Shown: in pieces, positions 9,401 to 20,035 of the stretch
How the letters are laid out: every line of letters starts with the position of its first letter
Position numbering within the stretch: the first letter of the stretch is position 1
Assembly: GCA_947589745.1 (NCBI GenBank)
Contig: CANQCS010000003.1
Location: 53,421 to 117,420, forward strand
DNA length: 64,000 bases
Origin: an uncultured Oscillospiraceae bacterium
GTDB lineage: Bacteria; Bacillota; Clostridia; Oscillospirales; Oscillospiraceae
Reading direction: 5' to 3'
The notes under the pieces: generated by a model
Database searches by the model: none
Told to the model about the DNA's origin: nothing
Seen by the model: the letters and a program-made list of their open reading frames with translations, nothing else
Program-made: the position numbers and the translations under genes

Positions 9401-10969
9401 TTATACGGTTTCGGTCGCCAGCCGCTCCACCGGCAGCGCCTGGCGGTATTTTGCCAGGAAGGTATTGAATCCCGCGATATCATCCTTTTCCGCCATGAGA
9501 GTGGAGGATTTGGCGCCGGCAAAGACCTTCTTCTCCAGATAGTCCTCCAGGGCCTCGCCCTGATCCTTCCAGATTCGGTACGCCGCCAGCAGGGCCATGC
9601 CGTAGGGCCCGCCCTCCCCGGCAGTCTCCATCACGGACACCGGCACGCCCGCGGCGGCGGACAGCATCCGCTGACCCACGCCGGGCGTCTTGAAGAAGCC
9701 CCCGTGGCCGTAGAGCTTGTCAATGGCCACCTTCTCCTGCTCCGTCAGGATGTCCAGGCCGATCTTCAGCGTGGCCAGGGCCGACAGCAGATGGGTGCGC
9801 ATGAAGTTGGCCAGGGTGAACCGGGCGTCCGGCGTGCGGACAAAGAGGGGCCGACCCTCGTCCAGGTCCGTGACTCCCTCGCCGGAGAAGTAGTTGTAGC
9901 TGAGCAGTCCGCCGCAGTCCGCGTCGCCCTCCAGGGCCTTCTGGAACAGCAAGGTAAAGAGCGCCCCCCTGTCCACCTTGGCGCCCACGGCCCCGGCAAA
10001 CTCGGCAAACAGATTCACCCAGGCGTTGATGTCGCTGGTGCAGTTGTTGCAGTGGACCATGGCCACCGGCGCGCCGGAGGGCGTGGTCACCATGTCGATC
10101 TCCCGGTGGACGCCCAAAGGCCGGTCCACCACCACCATGGCGAAGTCGCTGGTCCCGGCGGACACGTTGCCGGTCCGCACACGGACGGAGTTGGTGGCCG
10201 CCATGCCGGTGCCCGCGTCGCCCTCGCAGGGGGCCACGGGGATGCCGGGCTCCAGGTCGCCGTCCGGGTCCAGGAACCGGGCACCCTCCGGGGTGAGGGC
10301 CCCCGCCTCCGCTCCGGCGGGCAGCACCTTGGGCAGCACGTCCCGCAGCGTCCAGCCGAAGCCCTTGGGGGCAATCAGGGCGTCAAACTTCTCCACCATG
10401 GCCTGGTCGTAGTCCAGGGCGGCGCTGTCGATGGGGAACATGCCGCTGGCCTCGCCCACGCCCATGACCTTCTCGCCGGTGAGCTTCCAGTGGATGTAAC
10501 CCGCCAGGGTGGTCAGATAGTCCAGCTTCGGCAGGTGCTCCTCTCCGTTGAGGATGGCCTGGTACAGGTGGGCGATGGACCACCGCTGGGGGATGTTGAA
10601 GCCCAGCAGCTCCGTCAGCTCCGCCGCCGCCGGGCCGGTGATGGTGTTGCGCCAGGTGCGGAACTCCGCCAGCTGGTTCCCCTCTCTGTCAAAGGGCAGG
10701 TAGCCGTGCATCATGGCGCTGACGCCCAGGGCCCCCACTGTGGTCAGGGTGACGCCGAACTTCTCCTTCACGTCCCGCTTCAGGTCCGCATAGCAGGCCC
10801 GGAGGCCGGTGTGGATATCCTCCATGGAGTAGGTCCACACGCCGTCCACCAGACGGTTCTCCCAGTCGTGGCTGCCGGAGGCGATGGGCACGTGGCGCTG
10901 GTCCAGCAGCACCGCCTTGATGCGGGTGGAGCCCAGCTCGATGCCCAGTACGGTCTGTTTCAATTCCAT
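9401..10969 (-). CDS. FGGY-family carbohydrate kinase
   Basis: [17 protein letters not shown]...; FGGY_C region [24 protein letters not shown]. Confidence 0.85.
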   Translation of the reverse strand: MELKQTVLGIELGSTRIKAVLLDQRHVPIASGSHDWENRLVDGVWTYSMEDIHTGLRACYADLKRDVKEKFGVTLTTVGALGVSAMMHGYLPFDREGNQLAEFRTWRNTITGPAAAELTELLGFNIPQRWSIAHLYQAILNGEEHLPKLDYLTTLAGYIHWKLTGEKVMGVGEASGMFPIDSAALDYDQAMVEKFDALIAPKGFGWTLRDVLPKVLPAGAEAGALTPEGARFLDPDGDLEPGIPVAPCEGDAGTGMAATNSVRVRTGNVSAGTSDFAMVVVDRPLGVHREIDMVTTPSGAPVAMVHCNNCTSDINAWVNLFAEFAGAVGAKVDRGALFTLLFQKALEGDADCGGLLSYNYFSGEGVTDLDEGRPLFVRTPDARFTLANFMRTHLLSALATLKIGLDILTEQEKVAIDKLYGHGGFFKTPGVGQRMLSAAAGVPVSVMETAGEGGPYGMALLAAYRIWKDQGEALEDYLEKKVFAGAKSSTLMAEKDDIAGFNTFLAKYRQALPVERLATETV

Positions 10970-11009
10970 AGTGTTCCCTCGCTTTTCATTGATGTAAAAA
11001 GGTCGTGCG

Positions 11010-13043
11010 CTATACCCGGAACCAGACGCGCATCTCGCCCTCGCCCCGGTTGGCCCAGGCGTAGTAGGGGATCAGCCGCAGCGCGGCGTCCTCCTCCTTT
11101 GGTGCGCGGTACGGTGTGTAGAGGGCGTCCGCGTCCGCCCGCAGCTTTTTGGCCGGGACCGTCAGCACCCGCAGGGGCGTGCCCTGTATGTCCGCGTCCT
11201 CGACGCTGGCCCTGTCCATCCGCGCCATGTCCAGCCGGTAGAGCTGGAGGGAGGGGCCGTTGTCCGCCTCCTCGGCGCAGTAGACCACGGGGCCCCGGGT
11301 CACGGCGGCTTTGCCGGTGTCCTCCCGGACCCTGGGGTCCGCCGTCATCACCCGGATCTCCATGGGGAAGTCCAGCGTCACCCGCTCCTCCCCGGTCCAG
11401 GTGCCGGTCAGGTACAGATAGCCGTCCCGGAGCTCCCGCCGTTTGCCGCCGGTGGCGGTGACGCTGGCCCTGTCCGGGCCGCACCAGCCGGGGATGCGGA
11501 AGGCCAGGGTGGCCGTCACCGCCTCCGGGGCGTGGACCGTCACCTCCGTCCGGCCCTCCCAGGGCATCTCGGTACAGACCTCCACCTGGAGTTCTTTATC
11601 TCCCACGGTCTTGGTCAGGGAGCCGCTCATGTAGAGGTGGAACCACAGGGTATCCGCGGACTCGGTGTAGGCGTAGGCCCCCACGGAGCCCACCATCCGG
11701 GCCAGGTTGGGCGGGCAGCAGGCGCAGCCGAACCACTTCTGCCGGACGGGCTTCACGTGGCGGACCCGGTAATCCTTGTGGCAGGCCTCCGGCAGCACCT
11801 CCAGGGGGTTGACGTAGAAGAAGCTCTTTCCGTCCAGGGCCATGCCGCTGAGGACCGTGTTGTAGAGGGCCAGCTCCATCACGTCGGCATACTCGCTCCT
11901 GGCCTCCATCTGGAGCATCCGCCGGGCGAAGAACACCAGGGCGATGGCTGCGCAGGTTTCGGAGTAGGCGGTGTCGTTGGGCAGGTCGTAGGGGAAGGAG
12001 AAGGCCTCCCCTGACACGGTGCCGCCCACGCCGCCGGTGATGTACAGCTTCTCCCTGGTGACGCTCCGCCACAGGCGGCGGCAGGCGTCCGCCAGGGTCC
12101 GGTCCCCGGTCAGGCGGGCAGCGTCGGCCATGCCGGAGTACAGGTATCCCGCCCGGACCGCGTGGCCCACCGCCTCGTCCTGCTCCCGGACCGGCCTGTG
12201 GGACTGGGTGTAGGCGTTGTGCATGGGGTCGGTGCTGGGGCGCCAGGGCTTGCCGTCCCGCCGGGCGTTCCGCTCCTCCTCCTGGTCGAAGTAGTTGGGC
12301 TCGGTGCCCCGCTGGTCCAGGAAGAACTTGCTGAGGCGGAGGTACTTCTCCTCCCCGGTGGCCTCGTAGAGCCGGGCCAGGGCCATCTCCGCGATCTCGT
12401 GGCCGGGGTAGCCCTTGCACTTTTCCGGCTCCGGGCCGAAGATCTCGTCCACCAGGTCCGCGAAGCGGCGGGCGGCCCCCAGCAGCTTGTCCTTGCCCGT
12501 GGCCTCGTAGTAGGCCACGGCGGCCTCCAGCAGGTGGCCCAGGCAGTACAGCTCGTGGAAGCTGCCCAGGTCGGTGAAGGCACGGTCCATGCCGGTGAGG
12601 ATGTAGTAGGTGTCCAGGTAGCCGTTCTCCAGCTGGGCCCCGCAGACGGCGTCGATGGCCCCGTCGGCGATTTTCTCCAGCTCCGGGTCCGGGTGGACCG
12701 CCAGGGAGTAGGCCACGGCCTCGATCCACTTGTAGAGGTCCGTGTCCTGGAACACGTAGCCGTAGAACTGGTCCTCCGCCGGGTGGGCCGGGTCCTCCGG
12801 CCACACGTCAAATCCCCGGTAGCTGTAGACCGGGGCGGTATACTGTTTTCCCTGCTCCCGGCGGCGCTGTCCCAGCAGCCCCGCGGCCCGGAAGTTGTGC
12901 ATACAGAAGCTGGGGGAGGCATCGGGCAGCCGGTCGTTGAGGGCCTCCCACTGGTAGGGGATCATCTCCCGGCGCACCAGCTCCTGGGTCCTGGTCCAGA
13001 ATGCGTCGGTGAGTGTCACGCGCTTGACGCTGAGCGGTTCCAT
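11010..13043 (-). CDS. Glycoside hydrolase family 127 (beta-L-arabinofuranosidase-like)
   Basis: [37 protein letters not shown]...[24 protein letters not shown]. Confidence 0.9.
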   Translation of the reverse strand: MEPLSVKRVTLTDAFWTRTQELVRREMIPYQWEALNDRLPDASPSFCMHNFRAAGLLGQRRREQGKQYTAPVYSYRGFDVWPEDPAHPAEDQFYGYVFQDTDLYKWIEAVAYSLAVHPDPELEKIADGAIDAVCGAQLENGYLDTYYILTGMDRAFTDLGSFHELYCLGHLLEAAVAYYEATGKDKLLGAARRFADLVDEIFGPEPEKCKGYPGHEIAEMALARLYEATGEEKYLRLSKFFLDQRGTEPNYFDQEEERNARRDGKPWRPSTDPMHNAYTQSHRPVREQDEAVGHAVRAGYLYSGMADAARLTGDRTLADACRRLWRSVTREKLYITGGVGGTVSGEAFSFPYDLPNDTAYSETCAAIALVFFARRMLQMEARSEYADVMELALYNTVLSGMALDGKSFFYVNPLEVLPEACHKDYRVRHVKPVRQKWFGCACCPPNLARMVGSVGAYAYTESADTLWFHLYMSGSLTKTVGDKELQVEVCTEMPWEGRTEVTVHAPEAVTATLAFRIPGWCGPDRASVTATGGKRRELRDGYLYLTGTWTGEERVTLDFPMEIRVMTADPRVREDTGKAAVTRGPVVYCAEEADNGPSLQLYRLDMARMDRASVEDADIQGTPLRVLTVPAKKLRADADALYTPYRAPKEEDAALRLIPYYAWANRGEGEMRVWFRV

Positions 13044-13087
13044 GATAGTTTCCTCCTGTGTCGTTTTTCGCCGCACAGTGCTGTGCG

Positions 13088-13762
13088 TTAAAGGATCACG
13101 GTCTCCCCCATCCGGGGGATGAGAATGTTGGCCTCCGGGTGGCTGGCAGCCACGGCCCGGACCGGGGGACAGAGCCCCGCGCTGTCCGCCTCCGGCAGCG
13201 GCAGGTGCAACAGCACCACCGCCCTGGGCGACAGGGCCGCCGTCAGCTTCCACGCCGCATCGGTGCCGGCGTAGGGGAACGGGGCCAGCAGGATGTCCGG
13301 CGGCGGCAGCTCCTCCCTGCCCCGCCACTGGGTGGGGGTGGCGTCTCCCAGGAACCAGACCCGGCGGGAGCCCTGTATCAGGAAGCTCCAGTGGGCGATA
13401 TGCCGCTTGGCGTCCCCCATGTGGCGGCTGGGGACAGGGGTGATCTCCACATCCCCCACCCGCACAGGCCCGTCCAGCACGGGGAACTCCCCCAGGGCCG
13501 ACGCCACCGTCCGGGGGCCCAGCAGGGGCGGCATTTTGCGGGTACCGCCATAGCGGCGGATAAAGTCCGGCGAGAAGTGGTCGGGGTGGCTGTGGGTAAA
13601 TGCGATCAGGTCAAAGCTCTTCCCGGCCAGGCTGTCCCGGAGCGCCGGGGGCGTGGGCAGGTAGTCGCCGTTCTGTTCGCTGACGCCGTCCAGCAGGATG
13701 CTGACGCCGTCCAGCTCCAGGACCCCTCCGGCGTTGGCGGTCCGGGTAAATCTTACCTCCAC
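13088..13762 (-). CDS. MBL-fold metallo-hydrolase
   Basis: AFTHSHPDHFSPDFI; VWFLGDATPT; ~225 aa UlaG/YtkL-like architecture. Confidence 0.7.
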   Translation of the reverse strand: MEVRFTRTANAGGVLELDGVSILLDGVSEQNGDYLPTPPALRDSLAGKSFDLIAFTHSHPDHFSPDFIRRYGGTRKMPPLLGPRTVASALGEFPVLDGPVRVGDVEITPVPSRHMGDAKRHIAHWSFLIQGSRRVWFLGDATPTQWRGREELPPPDILLAPFPYAGTDAAWKLTAALSPRAVVLLHLPLPEADSAGLCPPVRAVAASHPEANILIPRMGETVIL

Positions 13763-13817
13763 ACAGGGCCTCCTTTCAAAGACGGATACCGGGAGTCGCC
13801 GAAGGGCAGCTCCCGGT

Positions 13818-13910
13818 AATACTTTTTCTTGAAAGAAAAAGTATCAAAAAGAACTTTACCATCGCTACCAAAACGCTGCGATACTTACATGTTCCGCACG
13901 GTAACGATAC
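13818..13910 (-). repeat. RPT-2 copy 3
   Basis: atactttttcttgaaagaaaaagtatcaaaaagaactttaccatcgctaccaaaacgctgcgatacttacatgttccgcacggtaacg. Confidence 0.9.
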
Positions 13911-13956
13911 CTTATTCTATACGGAGAATCGTATGATATTTTCATGCGTTCCGCCT

Positions 13957-15123
13957 TCACAGAGCGCGCTTCCCCGCCTCGTGCTCAATGAGCATCCAGG
14001 TGGAGTCAATGAGGTTGGCAAACAGGGGGTCCTCCATGGCCCGGATGACGAAGGACTGGCGAGGGGAGTTGATGTCCTCGCCGGAGACCTGGAGCATCCC
14101 GTTCTCGTCGCAGAGATGGCGGATGCGGGCCAGCTGCTCCGGGGTGTTCCGGGTGGGCATATAGGTCACCGCTCGGAGGCCGCAGTCCCTGATGCAGGCC
14201 ATCACCTCGTCCAGGTAGTCGTCCTCGAACTTCTGGGCCTTCTTGTCCCCGGTGACGGAGGCGGTGACGTCGCCCAGGTAGGCGTAACAGCCCAGGGCGT
14301 CGATCTCGTCGCACAGCTTGGCCACGTCCCGGATGGAGGGGCACTCCTCCCCGGCGTCCACGTAGATGCGGGGCACGAAGGCGCTTTTGAGGATGCCCAG
14401 CAGATCGTACTCGTAGAAGGGGTAGGCATTGTCCAGCATCTGGACGGTCTGCTTGGCGGAGAGAGTCAGGCCGATGGACGCCAGGTAGTCCACCATCCCC
14501 CGGCCCTTTCCCGCCTTCTCCACCATCTTCCGGGCCAGGGCGTACATGAGGTGCCGCTCCGTGACGCTGCCGCCCTCGGCGGCCTGGGAGAGGGGGCGGA
14601 CATCCCGGTCGTAGTCCAGGCCGATGCCGGGCAGGAGGCGGTCAATGTTCTCCACCATCTTTCGGTTGCGTTCCTCCCGGGCGGCCCGGTAGGGGGCGAA
14701 GAAAGCGTTCAGCTCCTCGATCCTGTCGTGGGGCACGGACTGGATGGTCATGTAGCTGATCCCCACCTGGTCCGGGTTGTTGGTGCGTTTGTTCTCCAGG
14801 GCGGTGCCCGCCATGGACACCCGGCACTCCATGCCCACCGTCACCGGCAGGTCCGCCAGCTCCGCCGCCTCCAGGAACTCCCTGGCCCCGGAGATGGAGT
14901 CGTGGTCGATGATCCCGGCGGTGCAGAGGCCCTCCATCTTCGCGGCGTACACCGCCGCCGTGGGGGAGTAGGGCGAGAAGGAGTAGATGGTGTGGATGTG
15001 GTTGTTGATATACTCCCGCCGGGCCGGGGGAAACTGGGTGGTCTTCAGGACCACCGCCAGGTTCGCCAGCCGTGCCTCCTTCGTGGGAGCGTTGAGCCGG
15101 TCAAGGATCTCAATGTCGATCAT
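13957..15123 (-). CDS. PHP domain-containing metal-dependent hydrolase
   Basis: INNHIHTIYSFSPYSPTAAVYAAKMEGLCTAGIIDHDSISGAREF. Confidence 0.8.
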   Translation of the reverse strand: MIDIEILDRLNAPTKEARLANLAVVLKTTQFPPARREYINNHIHTIYSFSPYSPTAAVYAAKMEGLCTAGIIDHDSISGAREFLEAAELADLPVTVGMECRVSMAGTALENKRTNNPDQVGISYMTIQSVPHDRIEELNAFFAPYRAAREERNRKMVENIDRLLPGIGLDYDRDVRPLSQAAEGGSVTERHLMYALARKMVEKAGKGRGMVDYLASIGLTLSAKQTVQMLDNAYPFYEYDLLGILKSAFVPRIYVDAGEECPSIRDVAKLCDEIDALGCYAYLGDVTASVTGDKKAQKFEDDYLDEVMACIRDCGLRAVTYMPTRNTPEQLARIRHLCDENGMLQVSGEDINSPRQSFVIRAMEDPLFANLIDSTWMLIEHEAGKRAL

Positions 15124-15138
15124 AGCCGTTTTCCCCGC

Positions 15139-16017
15139 TCAGTTCAGCATCACCTGGCCGCCGGTGACGGGGATGGCCTGGCCGGTCTCGTACTTCTGCT
15201 CCACGCAGTACATCACCGCCTTGGCCACGTCGGAGGGCAGGCAGCCCCGGTTCATGGGCACCTTGGCCTCGTAGTACCGGCGCACGTCGTCCACGGTCTT
15301 GGCACCGGGGACCTTGCCAGCCTGGAGGTACTGGACGAAGAGGCCCCGCACCGGGTCGGACCACAGGGGACCGTCCAGGTAGTTGCCCGGGCAGACGGCG
15401 TTGACCTTGATGTTGTAGGCGCACAGCTCCAGGGCGAAGGACTGGGTCAGGCCGATGCCGCCGAACTTGGAGCCGGCGTAGGCGAAGTTCTTGTTAGAGC
15501 CCTCCAGGCCGGACTTGGAGTTCAGCTCCACGATGTCGAACCAGGCCTCCGGGTCCGCCTCGTGCTGGGCCTCCATGATGATGGCGGCGTACTTGGCGCA
15601 GAGGAAGAAGCCGGTGTAGTTGACGCTGGTGACAAAGTCGAAGTCCTTCTTCTCCAGCTGGGCGATGGGGCCGGAGCGGACCACGCCGGCGTTGGACAGC
15701 ATCACGTCCAGCCCGCCGAACCGCTCCACGGTCTGGGCCACCATGTTGGCCACGCTCTCCTCGTCGGAGACGTTGACGGCGATGGCCACGGCCCGCTCGC
15801 CCATCTCCTGGGCCACCTGCTTGGCCAGGGGCTCGTTCATATCGGCGATGACGATGGTGGCGCCCTCCTTATAGAGCTCCTCGGCGATGCCCTTGCCGAA
15901 GCCCTGGGCCGCGCCGGTGACAATGCAGATCTTGCCGACCAAGCGGCCCGTCCCGGCGGGGCGCTTGCCCATGTTGGCCTTGGCGATCTCGCACCACTTG
16001 GTCATATCAACGGACAT
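15139..16017 (-). CDS. SDR-family oxidoreductase (candidate RhaW/sorbitol-6-P dehydrogenase-like)
   Basis: KICIVTGAAQGFGKGIAEELYKEGATIVIAD...YAGSKFGGIGLTQSFALEL. Confidence 0.8.
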   Translation of the reverse strand: MSVDMTKWCEIAKANMGKRPAGTGRLVGKICIVTGAAQGFGKGIAEELYKEGATIVIADMNEPLAKQVAQEMGERAVAIAVNVSDEESVANMVAQTVERFGGLDVMLSNAGVVRSGPIAQLEKKDFDFVTSVNYTGFFLCAKYAAIIMEAQHEADPEAWFDIVELNSKSGLEGSNKNFAYAGSKFGGIGLTQSFALELCAYNIKVNAVCPGNYLDGPLWSDPVRGLFVQYLQAGKVPGAKTVDDVRRYYEAKVPMNRGCLPSDVAKAVMYCVEQKYETGQAIPVTGGQVMLN

Positions 16018-16055
16018 TTTCTTTATCCTTCTTTCTTCCGGTCATCTACAGACGA

Positions 16056-17309
16056 TTATTTGTGGGACAGCAGGTACTTCTCTGCCTCGGCGCTCCAGAG
16101 GCCGTTGTGCCGCTCGGTGATCTCCGCCAGAGCCGCGAACAGGGGATCGGTCTCGCCCAGCTTGGCGAAGTCGGCGATGGCGGTGAGGGGCATGTCGATC
16201 TGGGTGTAGATCAGCTTCTTGCCGCCCTTGATGTTGGGCAGGTTCAGGGTGGTGTCCACCACCGCGTTGAGGCCGCCCACATGGGTGACCATGGTGGCGG
16301 GGTTGATCTTCCCGGCGGTCATCATCTCGATGGCCTCCTTCATGTCGCTGGTGTTGCCGCCGGAGGTGCCCACCACGTGGGTGTACAGGTAGTGGACGTT
16401 GTACCAGTTGAACTCGGCCTTGAACTGGGTGTTGGTGGGACCGGCGAAGAAGTTGAGGCAGCCGTCGTAGCCCAGGATGTCCCCGGCCTGCTCCACCACC
16501 GGCTTCACGGGGGCGAAGCAGATCACGTCGTCATATCCGGTGCCGCCGGAGAGCTGCCGCAGATAGGCGGTGTCGCAGCCGGGCTTGGCGGTGTTCACGT
16601 AGTGCAGCTCGATGCCCTGCTCCCTGGCGTGCTCCACGGTGTAGATGCTGGCGGCACGGGCCAGGCGCTCGTCGTCGATGTCGGTGACCACTAGCAGGCT
16701 GGGACGGCGGTCGCAGTGGAGCGCGTAGTCGATGGCGCCCAGGCCCATGGGGCCCACGGAGGCCAGGAGGGCCATCTTGCCGCCCTCCTTAATGCCCATC
16801 TCGTGGACATAGGAGCCGGCCTTGGTGTGGTACATGGCGTGGTAGGTGCCCACGATGCAGCTCATGGGCTCGGCCAGGGAGCCGTAGAAGTACACGTCGG
16901 AGTCGTAGGGCAGCAGGCAGTCCATCAGCAGCGTCTCGATGGGCACGTTGCCGTACTGGGCGTCGCCGCCGCAGAACTGGTAGGAGTAGCCGGGGGCCAT
17001 CTGGGAGCCCTTGTAGTAGTGGGCGGGCTGGATGGAGAAGCCCTGGCCGGGGTGGTACTTGTCCTTCCAGTTGTCGCCCACGGTCTCGATGACGCCACAG
17101 AACTCGTGGCCCACGATGGTGGGGTGCTCCGCCACGTCGTCGGGGACCCGCTTGTGCTCCGCGCCCTCCACGGCCGCCTTGTAGGTGCTCATGCAGATGG
17201 AGTCGGAGATGATCTTGACCTGGACGTCGTCCGGCCCTACGGGCGGGAGCTCGATCTCCTCCAGCCGCAGGTCCATCTTCCCGTGGATGCGAACCGCCTT
17301 AGTCTTCAT
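16056..17309 (-). CDS. Zn-dependent alcohol dehydrogenase-like (L-sorbose-1-P reductase-like)
   Basis: VGHEFCGVIETVGDNW...ALLASVGPMGLGAIDYAL. Confidence 0.75.
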   Translation of the reverse strand: MKTKAVRIHGKMDLRLEEIELPPVGPDDVQVKIISDSICMSTYKAAVEGAEHKRVPDDVAEHPTIVGHEFCGVIETVGDNWKDKYHPGQGFSIQPAHYYKGSQMAPGYSYQFCGGDAQYGNVPIETLLMDCLLPYDSDVYFYGSLAEPMSCIVGTYHAMYHTKAGSYVHEMGIKEGGKMALLASVGPMGLGAIDYALHCDRRPSLLVVTDIDDERLARAASIYTVEHAREQGIELHYVNTAKPGCDTAYLRQLSGGTGYDDVICFAPVKPVVEQAGDILGYDGCLNFFAGPTNTQFKAEFNWYNVHYLYTHVVGTSGGNTSDMKEAIEMMTAGKINPATMVTHVGGLNAVVDTTLNLPNIKGGKKLIYTQIDMPLTAIADFAKLGETDPLFAALAEITERHNGLWSAEAEKYLLSHK

Positions 17310-17344
17310 AGTTGTCGTCCTCCCTAATATTCAATCGATCAGTC

Positions 17345-17436
17345 ATACTTTTTCTTGAAAGAAAAAGTATCAAAAAGAACTTTAACATCGCTACCTAAAT
17401 GTTGCAATTCCTACACTTCTCGCACGGTAACGATAT
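17345..17436 (-). repeat. RPT-2 copy 4
   Basis: atactttttcttgaaagaaaaagtatcaaaaagaactttaacatcgctacctaaatgttgcaattcctacacttctcgcacggtaacga. Confidence 0.9.
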
Positions 17437-17471
17437 ATGGTTTTCATTGAAGAATAGTATCAGAATGTATT

Positions 17472-18938
17472 TTACGCTTTCTTGAACGCCTTCAGCCGGG
17501 CATAGGCCCGCTCCCAGGCCTCGGTGTGGCGGGGCGTCCAGCGCTCCACCGGCTCGGAGCGGCGGACGATCTCCCGCAGCTCCGCGATATCCCTGACCTC
17601 CCCCAGGGCGATGGCCTGAGAGAGCAGGTTGCCGATGGCCGCGCCCTCAATGGGCCCGGTGATGACCGTGCGGTCCATGGCGTCCGTCGCCATCTGATCC
17701 AGGAGCCGGTTCTGGATGCCGCCGCCGGTGATGTTCAGCGCGTCGATGCGCTGCCCCTTGATGCGCTCCAGGTCCTCCAGCGCCGCGCGGTAGGCCAGGG
17801 CCAGGGACTCATAGACGCACCGGGCCACCTGGCCCACGCTCTTCGGCACCGGCTGACCGGTCCGGGCGCAGAAGTCCTGAATCTTTTTCACCATGCCGCC
17901 GCCGGCGAAGAAGGGCCGGTCGTCGGGGTCGATAAGGGAGCGGAAGGGCTCCGCCGCCTCCGCCTGGGCCACGATGTCGTTCCAGCTCAGGTCCAGGCCT
18001 TGGCGCTGCCAGTCCCGGCGGCACTCCTGGATGAGCCAGAGGCCCATGATATTCCGCAGTGGCCGGAAGCCGCCCTGGATGGTGCCCTCGTTGGAGAAAC
18101 CCGCGTCCCGGACCGCGTCCGTCAGCACCGGCTGGTCGGTCTCCACGCCGAAGAGGGACCAGGTGCCGCTGGAGCAGAAGGCGAAGCTGCCCTCTCCGGG
18201 GATGGCCGCCACGGCGGAGGCGGTGTCGTGGGTGCCCACGGCGGCAAAGGGGGCTTGGTTGATGCCCAGCTCCTCCGCGATTTCCTTCTTCAGGCAGCCC
18301 CGGAGGGTGCTGGAGGGGTCGATGGCGGTGAAGATCTTCCGGGGCAGGCCCAGGGCGCCGATGGTCTCCCAGTCCCAGTCCTTTGTCAATGGGCTGTAGA
18401 GCATGGTGGTGGTGACGTTGGTGTACTCCGAGCCGGTCTCCCCGGTGAGGAGATAGCCCAGCAGGTCCGGCATCAGCAGCAGGGCGGACGCCTTCTCCAG
18501 GGCCGGGTCCCCCTCCTGCTTCCGCCGGAGGAGCTGGTGGACGGTGTTGAAATCCTGGTGGGCGATGCCGGTGCGGGCGAAGAGGGTGGGAAAATCCACC
18601 ACGGCGTAGGTCCGCCGGGCGTCCTCGTCCACCGCCGAGCGGTAGGCCCGGGGCAGGTCCAACAGCTCCCCCTTTTCATCCAGCAGGCCGTAGTCCACGG
18701 CCCAGGTGTCGATGCCGAAGCAGTCCAGGTCCCCCACATTGGCGGCCTTGAACGCGGCCAATCCCCGCTTCAGCTCCTCCAGCAGGGCGGGCAGATCCCA
18801 GCACAGGACGCCGTCCCGCTCCACGTAGTTGTTCTCGAACCGGTGGAGCTCCCGGGTGGTCAGGCGGCCGTTCTCCAGCTGGCCCAGGATGGCCCGGCCG
18901 TTGCTGGCCCCCAGGTCGAACGCCAACAGATTCTTCAT
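17472..18938 (-). CDS. rhaB: Rhamnulokinase
   Basis: LLAFDLGASNGRAILGQLENGRLTTRELHRFENNYVERDGVLCWDLPALLEELKRGL. Confidence 0.93.
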   Translation of the reverse strand: MKNLLAFDLGASNGRAILGQLENGRLTTRELHRFENNYVERDGVLCWDLPALLEELKRGLAAFKAANVGDLDCFGIDTWAVDYGLLDEKGELLDLPRAYRSAVDEDARRTYAVVDFPTLFARTGIAHQDFNTVHQLLRRKQEGDPALEKASALLLMPDLLGYLLTGETGSEYTNVTTTMLYSPLTKDWDWETIGALGLPRKIFTAIDPSSTLRGCLKKEIAEELGINQAPFAAVGTHDTASAVAAIPGEGSFAFCSSGTWSLFGVETDQPVLTDAVRDAGFSNEGTIQGGFRPLRNIMGLWLIQECRRDWQRQGLDLSWNDIVAQAEAAEPFRSLIDPDDRPFFAGGGMVKKIQDFCARTGQPVPKSVGQVARCVYESLALAYRAALEDLERIKGQRIDALNITGGGIQNRLLDQMATDAMDRTVITGPIEGAAIGNLLSQAIALGEVRDIAELREIVRRSEPVERWTPRHTEAWERAYARLKAFKKA

Positions 18939-18941
18939 GAC

Positions 18942-20021
18942 TTATCCTTTCTTCCCGGCCAGGGACTTGCGGTACTTCTCGCTCTCCCAGTTGGCGATGA
19001 AGCTCTTGGCCGCCTCGCCCATGGTGGACACCTGGTAGCCCGCGGCCTGAATGTGCTCCATGATGAAGAGCACCGCGATCAGCGTCTCGGTGAGGGTCCT
19101 GGCCTTCTTTCCGTCCATGCGCAGGAGAAGCTCCCCGGTCCCGGTGCTGGCCACGGCCTGGCCCTCCTCGATCGTATCCTTGTCCATGTAGAAGGTGTCC
19201 GCCAGGAACACCATCTGGTCCGGGTACAGGGGCTTCTCCAGGAGGTCGGCCTGGGTGTAGGCGCAGTCCATGAACTGCCCGTCCAGATAGTCCGTCTCCG
19301 CCAGCCAGTACCCGGCGGCCAGCTCCCGCATCTCCATCCAGGGGAAGTCGTCCCCGGTGAGGCCGAACATCCGGGCCAGACGGCCGTTGGCGTCGGTGTG
19401 GATGGTGAGGCACATGTCCGGGTCGTCGTCGTGGACGATGATGCCGTGGTTCTGCATGAGGATGACGGAGGGGATCTTTCCGGTCTCCCGCTCCACCCGG
19501 GCCATCTCGTCCCGGATGGCGAAGGTCAGGTTGGCGCCGGGGTCGGTGTAGGGCACCCAGCCCCAGGTGTAGGGCGCGCCGGCGAAGGCCGCCGCCGCGA
19601 TCTGGCGGCAGGCGGTGGAGCAGGCGGCCAGGTTGGCGTACACGCTGTGGGTGTGGAGCACGTAGGTCTTCAGGATGGAGTGGAACCCGGCCTCCACCGA
19701 GGGTCGGAGCTGGGCCAGGCCCTCGATCTGCTTCACGTTGGCCTTGGTGCAGGCGGAGCCGGCGGCCTCCACGTCCTCCAGGTCCCTGGGCTCATTGCCG
19801 TAGTAGAACCTCCGCAGGGCCTCGTAGTCCAGCACGGCATAGGCTTTGTCCATCTGGATGTCGGACAGGCAGAAGCCGGAGGCCTTGATGGCCATGAGGC
19901 CGTTCTCCAGCTTCACAGAGGTGTTGCCGCCGCCGCCCTGGACGTAGTCGCTGCGGGCGCCCGCCGCCTGGGAGACGCGGACGAAGCCCGCCAGCCGCTC
20001 TCTGTTGTCTTCAAAAAACAT
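18942..20021 (-). CDS. Class II aldolase/adducin family protein (candidate rhamnulose-1-P aldolase, RhaE-type)
   Basis: GGGGNTSVKLENGLMAIKASGFCLSDIQ...ILMQNHGIIVHDDDPD; between rhaA and rhaB. Confidence 0.75.
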   Translation of the reverse strand: MFFEDNRERLAGFVRVSQAAGARSDYVQGGGGNTSVKLENGLMAIKASGFCLSDIQMDKAYAVLDYEALRRFYYGNEPRDLEDVEAAGSACTKANVKQIEGLAQLRPSVEAGFHSILKTYVLHTHSVYANLAACSTACRQIAAAAFAGAPYTWGWVPYTDPGANLTFAIRDEMARVERETGKIPSVILMQNHGIIVHDDDPDMCLTIHTDANGRLARMFGLTGDDFPWMEMRELAAGYWLAETDYLDGQFMDCAYTQADLLEKPLYPDQMVFLADTFYMDKDTIEEGQAVASTGTGELLLRMDGKKARTLTETLIAVLFIMEHIQAAGYQVSTMGEAAKSFIANWESEKYRKSLAGKKG

Positions 20022-20035
20022 GTGTATACCTCACG

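Noticed and set aside
9704-11461. Long + strand ORF (585 aa) and similar giants at 13933-16209(+), 17526-20123(+), 50803-53406(-), 22805-24421(-), 49484-50806(-)
   Set aside because: Antisense to clear genes (FGGY kinase/GH127, PHP/SDR, rha genes, arcC/BMP, recombinase, ygeW); low-complexity G/A/V/H/L-rich translations typical of high-GC mirror ORFs.
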